The notes under the pieces were generated by a model that saw only the letters and a program-made list of their open reading frames with translations, was not told the origin of the DNA and searched no databases. DNA of 64,000 nucleotides from DASYGT01 sp035999365 (GTDB lineage Bacteria; Actinomycetota; Actinomycetes; Mycobacteriales; Jatrophihabitantaceae), in NCBI GenBank assembly GCA_035999365.1, contig DASYGT010000019.1, positions 84,340-148,339 on the forward strand, in the 5' to 3' direction. This document shows positions 37,588 through 46,540 of the stretch, in pieces. Position 1 is the first letter of the stretch. Every line of letters starts with the position of its first letter. A program made the translations under genes and the position numbers.

Positions 37588-37743
37588 GAGTTGCTCCTCG
37601 TGTTGGTCGACTGGACGTTGCCCGAAGGCTGCGACCAGCTTCTGCGCGCGGGCGTCATGGCTGCCCCATCGAAAGGTCAAATCCCCGATAAGGCGGACTG
37701 AGAAGTGCCACGGAACCACCTGGGTACCGCTGGTGCGTTGCGC

Positions 37744-39249
37744 TCAGCGAGCCGGCTCTGGGCTCGCGGCCTGCACCGGCGGACCGTCGATGGCGCAGTA
37801 GTGCGTGCGGTCTGGACGGCGCAGCCTCCGCACGCCCGGCGGGTTGCGAATCACCGCGGCGGCGATAACTCCTCCGGTCGCCAGCAGCCCGGCACAGATC
37901 ACCATCGCGACGCGGAAGCCGTGGGTGAAGGCGCTCGGGTGCTCGTAGTCACTTCCCGAGATCCCCGCGGCGACCGGCAGGACGGCAACGGCCAGCAGCC
38001 CAGCCGCACGGGCGACGGCGTTGTTGACCCCGGACGCCACACCGGCGTACCTCGTGGGCGCTGCGGCCAGGACGGTCGTGGTCAGCGGCGCAACGATGAG
38101 CGACAGGCCGAGCGCGAAGACGATCATGCCGGGCAACACATCAGCGGCGTACGAGGCGTGCGGTCCCACGCGCAACAGCAGCAGTACCCCTCCGGCTGCC
38201 ACGATCGGGCCGACCGACATCGGTCCGCGCGGACCGATGCGGCCCGCCAGTGCACCCGCGCGTGCCGACAGCAGCAGCATGATCACCGTGACGGGCAACA
38301 GCGCAGCCCCGGCGAGGAGAGGTGAGAAGCCGCCGACCACCTGCAGGTCGACGACGAGCATGAAGAACATGGCACCGAGGGCTGCGTACACGACGAACGT
38401 CACGATGTTGGCGGCCGTGAACTGCCGTTCGGCGAAGATGCCGGGCGGCAGCATCGGATGCGCACTGCGCAATTCCGTCCGCACGAATCCGACGAGCGCC
38501 CCCACGCCGATCGCAGCGCTGATCGCCACCGTTGCCGACCAGCCGCTGCCGGCCGAGATCATTGCGTAGGTCACGCCGCCGAGGCCGGCCGCGCCGAGCA
38601 CGGCACCTGTCACGTCGAGGTGTCGTACCGCGTCCGGATCGCGCGTTTCGGGCACATGGCGCCGCGCGACGAGAACGACAACCACGGCAAGTGGGATGTT
38701 GACCAGGAAGATCCACCGCCACCCGGGTCCGGCCACGAGGTAGCCGCCGATGAATGGCCCGATCGCACTGGCGATGCCGCCGAATCCCGACCACGCGCCG
38801 ATCGCCTTCGCACGGTCGTCCTGGACGAACGACGCCGAAATCATCGCGAGGCTGCCCGGCATCAGCAACGCACCGCCAACGCCCTGCAGGGCTCTGGACG
38901 CGACGAGGAACGCGATGTTCGGCGCAAGCGCGCAGGAAGCCGATGCGAGCGCGAACCAGACGACACCGACCAGGAACACGCGGCGGCGCCCGAAGCGGTC
39001 GCCTAGCGACCCGCCAAGCAGGATCAGCGACGCCAGCGTCAGCGTGTAGCCGTTCAGCGTCCATTGCAGTCCGGCGAAACCCGCGTGCAGATCGTGACCC
39101 AACTTCGGCAGCGCCACATTCACCACTGTCGCGTCGAGACCGGCAACGCCAGAGCCGAGGATCGCGGCCAGCAGCACCCAGCGTCCCGACGAAGTCCCGA
39201 GCCGCACCTGATCCGACTCGGCATGGTCGACGGCCACGGAACTCCTCAT
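37744..39249 (-). CDS. MFS drug exporter, DHA2 (EmrB/QacA) family
   Basis: The 501-residue product has about 14 membrane helices with LDATVVNVALPKLG in helix 1 and the motif A segment GGSLGDRFGRRRVFLVG after helix 2; RALQGVGGALLMPGSLA is motif C-like. DHA2 proteins export hydrophobic drugs by proton antiport. Substrate unknown. The ATG start at 39249 is preceded by a 24-bp dyad at 39296-39319. The C-terminal 40 residues are hydrophilic. Confidence 0.9.
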   Translation of the reverse strand: MRSSVAVDHAESDQVRLGTSSGRWVLLAAILGSGVAGLDATVVNVALPKLGHDLHAGFAGLQWTLNGYTLTLASLILLGGSLGDRFGRRRVFLVGVVWFALASASCALAPNIAFLVASRALQGVGGALLMPGSLAMISASFVQDDRAKAIGAWSGFGGIASAIGPFIGGYLVAGPGWRWIFLVNIPLAVVVVLVARRHVPETRDPDAVRHLDVTGAVLGAAGLGGVTYAMISAGSGWSATVAISAAIGVGALVGFVRTELRSAHPMLPPGIFAERQFTAANIVTFVVYAALGAMFFMLVVDLQVVGGFSPLLAGAALLPVTVIMLLLSARAGALAGRIGPRGPMSVGPIVAAGGVLLLLRVGPHASYAADVLPGMIVFALGLSLIVAPLTTTVLAAAPTRYAGVASGVNNAVARAAGLLAVAVLPVAAGISGSDYEHPSAFTHGFRVAMVICAGLLATGGVIAAAVIRNPPGVRRLRRPDRTHYCAIDGPPVQAASPEPAR

Positions 39250-39295
39250 GTCGGGGCGAGCCCGGCTACCGCCCGCGGAATTGATAATGCAATGA

Positions 39296-39319
39296 GCAGT
39301 TCACCAGGTAGGCAACTGC
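39296..39319. promoter_or_regulatory. Dyad upstream of the DHA2 exporter
   Basis: GCAGTT (39296-39301) and AACTGC (39314-39319) with matching inner CC/GG pairs form a 24-bp dyad 47 bp before the exporter ATG, next to an AT-rich ATTGATAATGCAAT patch. It may be an operator; no regulator gene is adjacent. Confidence 0.35.
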
Positions 39320-39337
39320 CGCGCATAGCCTGAGAAC

Positions 39338-39538
39338 ATGGCGCTCCCCCGACTTGGCTCCCCACGACGCGATGGCATCGACGGCGTGCTCGCCGTCGTG
39401 GCTGTAGCGGCCGTTGTCGCGCTGTCGATCGCCGCGAACGCCCGGCGCCGGGTGGGGCGGCGGGTGCCGCGCCTGCGCGCCTGGAGTGGCGCCGGATTAG
39501 CTGAAGAGTCCCTTGCCGAACCAGTCGCCGGGTCCTGA
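39338..39538 (+). CDS. Possible small membrane protein (doubtful)
   Basis: This 66-residue frame encodes one hydrophobic stretch (GVLAVVAVAAVVALSIAANA) followed by a basic RRRVGRRVPRLR segment. It has only a weak GAG before the ATG and its last 42 bp overlap the convergent peroxidase gene. It would fit a single-pass membrane peptide, but no family is recognised and it may be chance coding in GC-rich DNA. Confidence 0.25.
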   Translation: MALPRLGSPRRDGIDGVLAVVAVAAVVALSIAANARRRVGRRVPRLRAWSGAGLAEESLAEPVAGS

Positions 39539-40771
39539 GACTCCCGGAGGAACGGCGAAGAGCGCGCTGCCGGTGTGCCTGACGTATTCGTTCAGCGCAT
39601 CGTTCTCGGCGAGACGTCGCTGGATCGGCACGAACTGCGTGCGCGGGTCCTTCTGGAACGCGATGAAGAACAACCCCGCATCCAGCAGCCCCGTGTCAGC
39701 GTCGATTCCGTCCGTGTAGGAGTAACCGCGACGCAGGATCCGTTGCCCCGCGTTCGCGGAGGGAGACGCCAATCTGATGTGTGCATCCGCCGGGATGATC
39801 AACCTCCCGTGCGCGTTCCGAGCAGTGAGATCGGGCGGGTCGAACTCCGCCGTTCCGCTCAACGGTGCACCGGTCGACTTCCGGCGGCCGAACACGCTCT
39901 CCTGATCGGAGCGCAGCTCGGTGTCCCAGGATTCGATGTGCATGCGGATGCGACGCGCCACGAGATAGCTGCCCGCACGCATCCAATCCTGATCACTTTC
40001 CGTACCGACCCACACGAACTGCGCCAGATCGGCAGACGATTCGCCTGTGATGTTGTCAGTGCCGTCCTTGAAGCCCATCAGGTTGCGTGGCGTGCTCTGG
40101 TGGGTCGATGTCGACGAGCTGCGCCCGAAGCCGAGCTGCGACCACCGCATCACGGCAGTGCCCCGCCCGAGCCGCGCGAAGTTGCGGATGACATGGAATG
40201 CGACCTGCGCGTCGTCGGCACAGGCCTGGACGCACAAGTCGCCGCCGCTTCGCGCTGGTTCGAGGACATCCCCCGGCAGCGCCGGAATCTCGGCGAGCGC
40301 GGCGGGTCGACGGGGCGCCAGCCCGAAACGCTGATCGAACAGGGACGGGCCGAATCCCACCGTGATCGTCAGCCGCGACGGAGGCAGGCCTACGGCCTCA
40401 CCGGTGTCGGCAGGGGGTGTATGGGGTACTGCCTCGGCGTCGCTCAGCGGACGGCCTGCGGTGAACCGAGCCGCCGCGGCGGCCCAAGTACTCAGCAGAT
40501 TCTCCAGTGCAGCCCGTTCGGCCGTCGTGACGTCGAAGGCGGCGAAGGCCATGCGCTCCGCAGCCGGAGTCGCGATTCCGGCCTGATGGGTGCCATAGAA
40601 GGAGACAGCATCAGGCAGCGGCTTGGGCATGCCCCCTGTCGTCTGGGCAACCGCGAGGCCGCTGCCACCGGCGGCGACGGCACCGGCAGCGCCGAGCGCG
40701 GTACCGAGAAAGCGGCGTCGCGAGGGCAGCCCACGGCCGGGCTCGGAGGATCCGGGACGTGCCGAGGGCAT
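39497..40771 (-). CDS. Dyp-type peroxidase, EfeB-like, Tat-exported
   Basis: The 424-residue product has a Tat signal (SRRRFLGTALGAAGAVAAGG at residues 17-36) and a dye-decolorising peroxidase fold with the distal heme motif MGFKDGTDN and the YSYTDGID and GLFFIAFQKDP segments typical of EfeB/deferrochelatase. EfeB strips iron from heme or oxidises substrates with H2O2 outside the membrane. The usual partners EfeU and EfeO are not next to it. It diverges from pxpA by 80 bp. Confidence 0.9.
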   Translation of the reverse strand: MPSARPGSSEPGRGLPSRRRFLGTALGAAGAVAAGGSGLAVAQTTGGMPKPLPDAVSFYGTHQAGIATPAAERMAFAAFDVTTAERAALENLLSTWAAAAARFTAGRPLSDAEAVPHTPPADTGEAVGLPPSRLTITVGFGPSLFDQRFGLAPRRPAALAEIPALPGDVLEPARSGGDLCVQACADDAQVAFHVIRNFARLGRGTAVMRWSQLGFGRSSSTSTHQSTPRNLMGFKDGTDNITGESSADLAQFVWVGTESDQDWMRAGSYLVARRIRMHIESWDTELRSDQESVFGRRKSTGAPLSGTAEFDPPDLTARNAHGRLIIPADAHIRLASPSANAGQRILRRGYSYTDGIDADTGLLDAGLFFIAFQKDPRTQFVPIQRRLAENDALNEYVRHTGSALFAVPPGVSGPGDWFGKGLFS

Positions 40772-40851
40772 GCGTGCGCTCCGACGATCAAGCGGATGGT
40801 GGGCACACCATACTGATCTACGAACCAGCGTCCAGCCGCTACCGTGCGTTC

Positions 40852-41610
40852 GTGCGGATCGACCTCAACGCCGATGTCGGTGAGGGCTACGGCGTCTGGA
40901 CCACCGGCGCGGACGAAGCGCTGCTCGACGTCGTCACCAGCGCCAATGTGGCATGCGGCTTTCACGCCGGTGACCCGCTCATCATGTGGCGGACATGCGC
41001 CTCTGCGGCCCGACGAGGTGTCCGGGTGGGCGCCCAGGTCGGCTACCGGGACCTTGCCGGATTCGGTCGCCGCCGCATGGAGATACCGGCAGACGCCCTC
41101 ACCGCGGATGTCGTCTACCAGATCGGCGCGCTGCAAGCCTGCGCCGGCGCCGTGGGAACCAGGGTGGGCTACGTGAAGCCACACGGCGCGCTCTACAACA
41201 CCGCAGCGGACGATCCCGGGCAGGCCGACGCCGTTGTGGCGGCCGTGGCCGCGGTCGACAGCACCCTGCCCGTCCTGGGGCCGGCCGGCTCAGAGCTGGC
41301 TGATGCGGCGGCGCGCTACGGCGTGCCCTTCGTCGCGGAGGCCTTTGCCGACCGCGGCTACCTCGCGTCCGGGCGACTCGTTCCGCGTGAGCGGCCTGAT
41401 GCGCTGGTCACCGACCCGTCAACCGTTGCCGCACGTGCCGTGCGTTTCGTCACCGACAAGCGGCTGACGGCCGTCGACGGCACCGAGATCGACATCGAAG
41501 CCGCCTCGATCTGCGTGCACGGCGACACGCCCGGCGCTGCTGAGCTCGCACGCGTCGTGCGCAACGCGCTGCTCAGCGCCGGGATCGCCGTCGAACCCTT
41601 CACCGCATGA
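40852..41610 (+). CDS. pxpA: 5-oxoprolinase subunit PxpA (LamB/YcsF family)
   Basis: PxpA with PxpBC hydrolyses 5-oxoproline (pyroglutamate) to glutamate using ATP. The 252-residue product has IDLNADVGEGYG at the start, SANVACGFHAGDP, GAQVGYRDLAGFGRR and KPHGALYN, the LamB/YcsF hallmarks. The GTG at 40852 was chosen at the start of family similarity; the upstream frame overlaps the divergent peroxidase gene. It overlaps pxpB by ATGA. Confidence 0.93.
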   Translation: MRIDLNADVGEGYGVWTTGADEALLDVVTSANVACGFHAGDPLIMWRTCASAARRGVRVGAQVGYRDLAGFGRRRMEIPADALTADVVYQIGALQACAGAVGTRVGYVKPHGALYNTAADDPGQADAVVAAVAAVDSTLPVLGPAGSELADAAARYGVPFVAEAFADRGYLASGRLVPRERPDALVTDPSTVAARAVRFVTDKRLTAVDGTEIDIEAASICVHGDTPGAAELARVVRNALLSAGIAVEPFTA

Positions 41611-42209
41611 AATTCCTCCCGTACGGCGACACCGGTGTGCTCGTCGAGGCAGAGGAGGCCATCGACGTCCTCGCCCTTCGCGCGGTCGCGCTCAGCGTGC
41701 CCGGGGTCGTCGATGCCGTCCCCGCGGCTCGCACACTCCTCGTCGAATTCGATCCCCGTCGGACATCGGCGCGACACCTCGCCGCACTCCTCGAGGTCGG
41801 CGATCCGAACGCCGCCGCAGCGCCGGTCCCGGACGAGATCACGATGCGGGTGCGCTACGACGGTGCTGACCTCGAGGAGGTGGCGGCCGAAACACGGCTG
41901 AGCGCGGCTGAAGTCGTGGAACGGCACTGCGATGCCACGTACCTCGTCGCATTCGGGGGATTCGCGCCGGGCTTCGCCTACCTCACCGGGCTGGACCCGC
42001 GGCTGCGCGTGGCGCGGTTGGACAGGCCGCGCACATCCGTCCCGGGCGGTGCGGTCGCCATTGCGGGCGAGTACACGGGCATCTATCCGCGTCCATCGCC
42101 CGGTGGTTGGCGGCTGTTGGGGACGGTCGACGCGACTGTCTGGGACACCGATCGGCAGCCTCCGGCGTTGCTGCAGCCTGGCATGCGGGTCCGGTTCGTC
42201 GCGACATGA
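41607..42209 (+). CDS. pxpB: 5-oxoprolinase subunit PxpB (KipI family)
   Basis: The 200-residue product matches the allophanate hydrolase subunit 1/KipI family: FLPYGDTGVLVEAEE at the start, VEFDPRRT, and the conserved GGFAPGFAYLTGLDPRLRVARLDRPRTSVPGGAVAIAG segment read in parts. It acts with PxpA and PxpC. Both ends overlap neighbours by ATGA, so subunits are made in step. Confidence 0.93.
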   Translation: MKFLPYGDTGVLVEAEEAIDVLALRAVALSVPGVVDAVPAARTLLVEFDPRRTSARHLAALLEVGDPNAAAAPVPDEITMRVRYDGADLEEVAAETRLSAAEVVERHCDATYLVAFGGFAPGFAYLTGLDPRLRVARLDRPRTSVPGGAVAIAGEYTGIYPRPSPGGWRLLGTVDATVWDTDRQPPALLQPGMRVRFVAT

Positions 42210-43027
42210 TCGAGATACTCGACCCTGGCCCGTTCGCGAGCATCCAGGACCGGGGCCGCCCGGGGTTCGCGTCCGTCGGTGTCCCCCGGTCGGGTGCCTT
42301 CGACCGCGGCGCATTCGAACTGGCGAATCGGTTGGTCGGCAACGCCCGTGGCGCTGCATGCGTGGAGTTCACCCTCGGGGGGTTGATGCTGGCCGTCCAG
42401 CACGCGGTGACTGTCGCCCTGACCGGTGCCGAGGCGCCCGGACTGGACTGGGGCGTGGCGATCTCGCTGCCGGCTGGGGCCCGGGTCCGGTTCGGGACAC
42501 CGTCCCGCGGTCTGCGTAGCTACCTGGCGGTCCGCGGCGGCATAGACACGCCGGCCGAGCTGGAATCACGCAGCACCGACACTCTCAGCGGTCTCGGCCC
42601 TCGGCCGCTTGCTGCCGGCGATCGGTTGCGTGTAGGGATCAGCGTGAGTGCCGACGTGTTGGGCGCCGCGGCCACACCCCAGCGCATGCGCGCCTTGCGT
42701 GTCGTCGCGGGACCGCGCGACGAGTGGGTCATCGGCGACGTGGTCGAGGCGTTGACCAGCGCGTCGTGGGTGCTCGGCGCCGACAGCGACCGCATCGGCT
42801 TGCGGCTCGACGGTGCTCGGCTCGACCGGCGCGCAGGAGGCGGCGAGCTGGCGAGCGAGCCGACCCTGCCGGGTGCCGTCCAGCTACCGCCGGACGGGCG
42901 TCCGATCATCTTCGGACCCGACGCGCCGGTGACGGGCGGGTATCCGGTGGTTGCGGTCGTGCGGCGCACCGACATGGATATCGCCGCTCAGCTGCGGCCC
43001 GGAGATCCTGTCGTCTTCACCGGATGA
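42206..43027 (+). CDS. pxpC: 5-oxoprolinase subunit PxpC (KipA family)
   Basis: The 273-residue biotin-dependent-carboxyltransferase-like protein has GPFASIQDRGRPGFASVGVPRSGAFD near the N-terminus, FTLGG, LRSYLAVRGGID, and GPDAPVTGGYPVVAVV near the end. It completes the PxpABC enzyme. Its last 11 bp overlap the 3' end of the convergent phosphate transporter gene. Confidence 0.93.
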   Translation: MIEILDPGPFASIQDRGRPGFASVGVPRSGAFDRGAFELANRLVGNARGAACVEFTLGGLMLAVQHAVTVALTGAEAPGLDWGVAISLPAGARVRFGTPSRGLRSYLAVRGGIDTPAELESRSTDTLSGLGPRPLAAGDRLRVGISVSADVLGAAATPQRMRALRVVAGPRDEWVIGDVVEALTSASWVLGADSDRIGLRLDGARLDRRAGGGELASEPTLPGAVQLPPDGRPIIFGPDAPVTGGYPVVAVVRRTDMDIAAQLRPGDPVVFTG

Positions 43028-44024
43028 TGGGGTCGAGGACGGCCCACATGGCAGCGGCGACGATCGCGGCGGCCGGGATCGTCAGGACCCACGCGAAGAT
43101 GATGTTGCCCGCAACGCCCCAACGCACCGCAGAGAAGCGGCGTGTCGCACCGACCCCCATCACCGAGGACGAGATCACGTGGGTCGTCGAGACCGGCAGC
43201 CCGTAATGCGACGTCGCCAACATCACCGCGCTGGCAACAGTCTGCGCTGCGAAGCCGCTCGCGGGCGTCAGCGAGAAGATGCGGCGGCCGAGGGTGCGCA
43301 TGATGCGCCAGCCGCCGGAGTACGTGCCCGCCGCGATCGCGGCTGCCGACGCGAGAATCACCCAGATCGGTATGCCCGCCTTGGCGTCGAGATGGCCGGA
43401 CACGACGAGCGTCAGGGCGATCACGCCCATCGTCTTCTGAGCGTCCTGCGTCCCGTGGCCGAAGGCCATCGTCGCCGCAGAGGCGATCTGCGCCCACCGG
43501 AAGCCGCGATTCGCACGCACCGCGTTCACCTTCCGGAAGCTCCAGAGGATCAGCAGCATGAACAGGTAGGACAGCCCGAACCCGACCAGCGGCGAGACGA
43601 CCATGGGGATGACGACCTTCTCCCAGACGCCATGCCACTTCACCGTCTGTGACGCGGCAAGCGCTGCACCCACGAGGCCGCCGATCAGCGCGTGCGACGA
43701 GGAGGAGGGCAGCCCCAGGTACCAGGTACCGAGGTTCCACACGATCGCCCCGGCCAGTGCGGCGAGCACGACGATGAGGCCCGCATTCGCGCCATGTTGG
43801 GTGGGGGGACTGATGATGCCCTTGCCGACCGTCGCAGCGACCTTGGTCGAGATGAGCGCGCCGACGATGTTCATGACGGCCGCCATCGCGAGCGCAACGC
43901 GCGGCGTCAAGGCCTTCGTCGAGATCGACGTCGCAATCGCGTTGGCCGAATCGTGGAAGCCGTTGGTGAAGTCGAACCCGAGCGCCACGATCACGATGAC
44001 CACCACGAGGGCAGTGGATGCCAC
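43017..44024 (-). CDS. pit: PiT family inorganic phosphate transporter
   Basis: The 335-residue membrane protein has the two PiT signature repeats: GFDFTNGFHDSANAIATSI at the N-terminus and the second copy around MAFGHGTQDAQKTMGVI, plus LPSSSSHALIGGLVG and LPVSTTHVISSSVMG. It imports metal-phosphate with protons. The GTG start has GGAGT upstream and lies 2 bp after its DUF47 partner gene. Confidence 0.95.
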   Translation of the reverse strand: MASTALVVVIVIVALGFDFTNGFHDSANAIATSISTKALTPRVALAMAAVMNIVGALISTKVAATVGKGIISPPTQHGANAGLIVVLAALAGAIVWNLGTWYLGLPSSSSHALIGGLVGAALAASQTVKWHGVWEKVVIPMVVSPLVGFGLSYLFMLLILWSFRKVNAVRANRGFRWAQIASAATMAFGHGTQDAQKTMGVIALTLVVSGHLDAKAGIPIWVILASAAAIAAGTYSGGWRIMRTLGRRIFSLTPASGFAAQTVASAVMLATSHYGLPVSTTHVISSSVMGVGATRRFSAVRWGVAGNIIFAWVLTIPAAAIVAAAMWAVLDPIIR

Positions 44025-44026
44025 AG

Positions 44027-44644
44027 TCAGGACTCCTTGACTGCGATCGTCTCCACGGCGTGCGCCACGTGCTCAAGCGCGTCGGCAGCGTCCTCGAACC
44101 CGTCGGCGACCTCGCGCAGCTTGACCATCGTGAGCGCGTCGTAGTCGCCGCTGAACAGCCGCGACAACAGCTTGCGATAGACGCGGTCGGCCTCGTTCTC
44201 AAGCCGGTTGACCTCGATCCAGTACGGCTCGAGGTCCCTCAGCGTCTTGAGCCGCGCCATGGCGTTCGCCGTCTCGCCCGCGGACTTGATCAGCAGGTTG
44301 ATCTGATCGGCCATCAATTGCGGCAGCTTGCCCACGTCGGCCAACACCACGAAGTCGGCGGCGGCTTCGATCGCGTCCACCACGTCGTCCAATGCCGAGG
44401 CAAGCCGGTAGATGTCCTCGCGATCAAATGGGGTGACGAAGCTCGTATTCAGCTGGCGCATGATGCGGTGGGTCACGGAGTCGCCGGCGTGCTCGCGCTC
44501 GCGCAACTCCTTGGCCACCGCCTCGCGGTTCGCATTCGGATCGAGCAGCCCGCCGAGCACTATGGCGGCATCGGACACGTTGCGCCCGGCCTCGGTGAAC
44601 ATGTCGTAGAACGCTGTGTCACGGGGTGTCAGTCGGAAGGCCAC
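44027..44644 (-). CDS. DUF47 (PhoU-like) phosphate transport regulator
   Basis: The 205-residue helical protein matches DUF47, a PhoU relative that accompanies PiT transporters: FRLTPRDTAFYDMFTEAGRNV at the start, DREDIYRLASALDDVVDAIEAAAD in the middle and KLREVADGFEDAADALEHVAHAVE at the end. It probably modulates PiT activity. The GTG start has AAGGAG upstream. It is the first gene of the pair. Confidence 0.92.
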   Translation of the reverse strand: MAFRLTPRDTAFYDMFTEAGRNVSDAAIVLGGLLDPNANREAVAKELREREHAGDSVTHRIMRQLNTSFVTPFDREDIYRLASALDDVVDAIEAAADFVVLADVGKLPQLMADQINLLIKSAGETANAMARLKTLRDLEPYWIEVNRLENEADRVYRKLLSRLFSGDYDALTMVKLREVADGFEDAADALEHVAHAVETIAVKES

Positions 44645-44723
44645 GACGCTCCTTGGCGGACGGCTCGGCTGCAGTTAGACGGAGCGTAACGACAGGCTGA
44701 ACAGCAGGTGGACGGCGGGCGTG

Positions 44724-45575
<852 letters not shown>

Positions 45576-45583
45576 CGGAACCG

Positions 45584-45814
45584 TCAGTGCTTGCGAATCC
45601 TGCGCACGACCATGAAGCCGACGAACAGCGCGACTCCACCGATGACGGCCTGGCCTTGTGGCGTACGAGCCTTCTCCAGCAACGTCTGCTTGACGTTCTC
45701 GGTCACGCGTTTGGGACTGGTCCGATAGGCCAGCTGGTCGACGCTGGTCGCGAGCGACGCACGCGCCCGCTCGATGTCGCGCTGGATGTCGTCCGCGCTC
45801 CGCTCGCCGGCCAC
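45584..45814 (-). CDS. DUF3618 membrane protein
   Basis: The 76-residue product has the DUF3618 pattern: ERSADDIQRDIERARASLATSVDQLAYRTSPKR, then QGQAVIGGVALFVGFMVVRRIRKH with one membrane helix at the C-terminus. It is a small, widely conserved actinobacterial protein of unknown function. GTG start. It directly precedes purU by 8 bp. Confidence 0.85.
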   Translation of the reverse strand: MAGERSADDIQRDIERARASLATSVDQLAYRTSPKRVTENVKQTLLEKARTPQGQAVIGGVALFVGFMVVRRIRKH

Positions 45815-45913
45815 TGACCGCCCCCTTCGCCCCGCGGCCGCGTGTCGGCCCCTCGTGCGAGCCTAGTGTGTGCCGCGGCCGGTATGCCCCGGGCCGCTCG
45901 ATACGGTGACGCG

Positions 45914-46378
45914 ATGACTCGACTCTCACCCGGCGACCGGGCTCCCGCGTTCACGCTCTCGGATGCGGACGGAACGAAGGTCTCGCTCAAGGACTTCGCC
46001 GGACGCAAGCTGGTCATCTACTTCTACCCGGCGGCGCTCACACCAGGTTGCACGAAGCAGGCGTGCGACTTCCGCGACAACCTCGCCGAGCTGAACGATG
46101 CCGGTTTCGCAGTCGTGGGCATCTCGCCCGACAAGCCGGAGAAGTTGGCGAAGTTCCGCGACGCCGAGCGGCTGACCTTCCCGCTGCTGTCAGACACCGA
46201 GCGGGCGACCTTGGGCGAGTACGGCGCCTACGGCGAGAAGACGATGTATGGCAAGACAGTCACCGGCGTCATCCGCTCGACCTTCGTCATCGACGAAGCG
46301 GGCCGGGTCGAGCAGGCGCTGTACAACGTCAAGGCAACCGGGCACGTCGCGAAGCTGCGCCGCGACCTCAGCATCTGA
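45914..46378 (+). CDS. bcp: Thiol peroxidase BCP (peroxiredoxin Q type)
   Basis: The 154-residue peroxiredoxin reduces hydroperoxides with thioredoxin. It has FYPAALTPGCTKQACDFRDN with the peroxidatic cysteine C46 and the resolving cysteine C51, then VVGISPDKPEKLAKF and STFVIDEAGRV. The ATG at 45914 begins at family similarity; an upstream in-frame start is unlikely. It is divergent from the DUF3618-purU pair. Confidence 0.94.
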   Translation: MTRLSPGDRAPAFTLSDADGTKVSLKDFAGRKLVIYFYPAALTPGCTKQACDFRDNLAELNDAGFAVVGISPDKPEKLAKFRDAERLTFPLLSDTERATLGEYGAYGEKTMYGKTVTGVIRSTFVIDEAGRVEQALYNVKATGHVAKLRRDLSI

Positions 46379-46444
46379 ACTATTCGCTCGATTCGCTCGT
46401 AGATCATGGGGTCGTGGATGAATGCCAACTATTGTGTGCCCCGC

Positions 46445-46517
46445 GGGGCCGTAGCCCAACGGCAGAGGCGAACGATTTAGGGTCGTTGCAGTGAGGGTTC
46501 GAATCCCTCCGGCCCCA
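46445..46517 (+). tRNA. Class I tRNA with UAG anticodon (Leu-type anticodon, short variable loop)
   Basis: A complete 73-nt cloverleaf can be drawn with no mismatch: acceptor GGGGCCG/CGGCCCC, TA, D-stem GCC/GGC with GG in its loop, anticodon stem AACGA/TCGTT, loop TTTAGGG, a 5-nt variable loop GCAGT, T-stem GAGGG/CCCTC with TTCGAAT loop, and discriminator A. CCA is not encoded. The anticodon (46478-46480) is TAG, which reads CUA leucine codons, but bacterial tRNA-Leu has a long variable arm. Its amino acid is therefore uncertain. A TATTGT 10-box-like sequence lies about 10 bp upstream. Confidence 0.85.
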
Positions 46518-46540
46518 CTGAAAATTCCCTCGAGGGACGT

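Noticed and set aside
46526..46537. TCCCTCGAGGGA palindrome just after the tRNA
   Set aside because: It may help end the tRNA transcript, but a 6-bp stem with a loop of nothing and no T-run is too weak to call a terminator.
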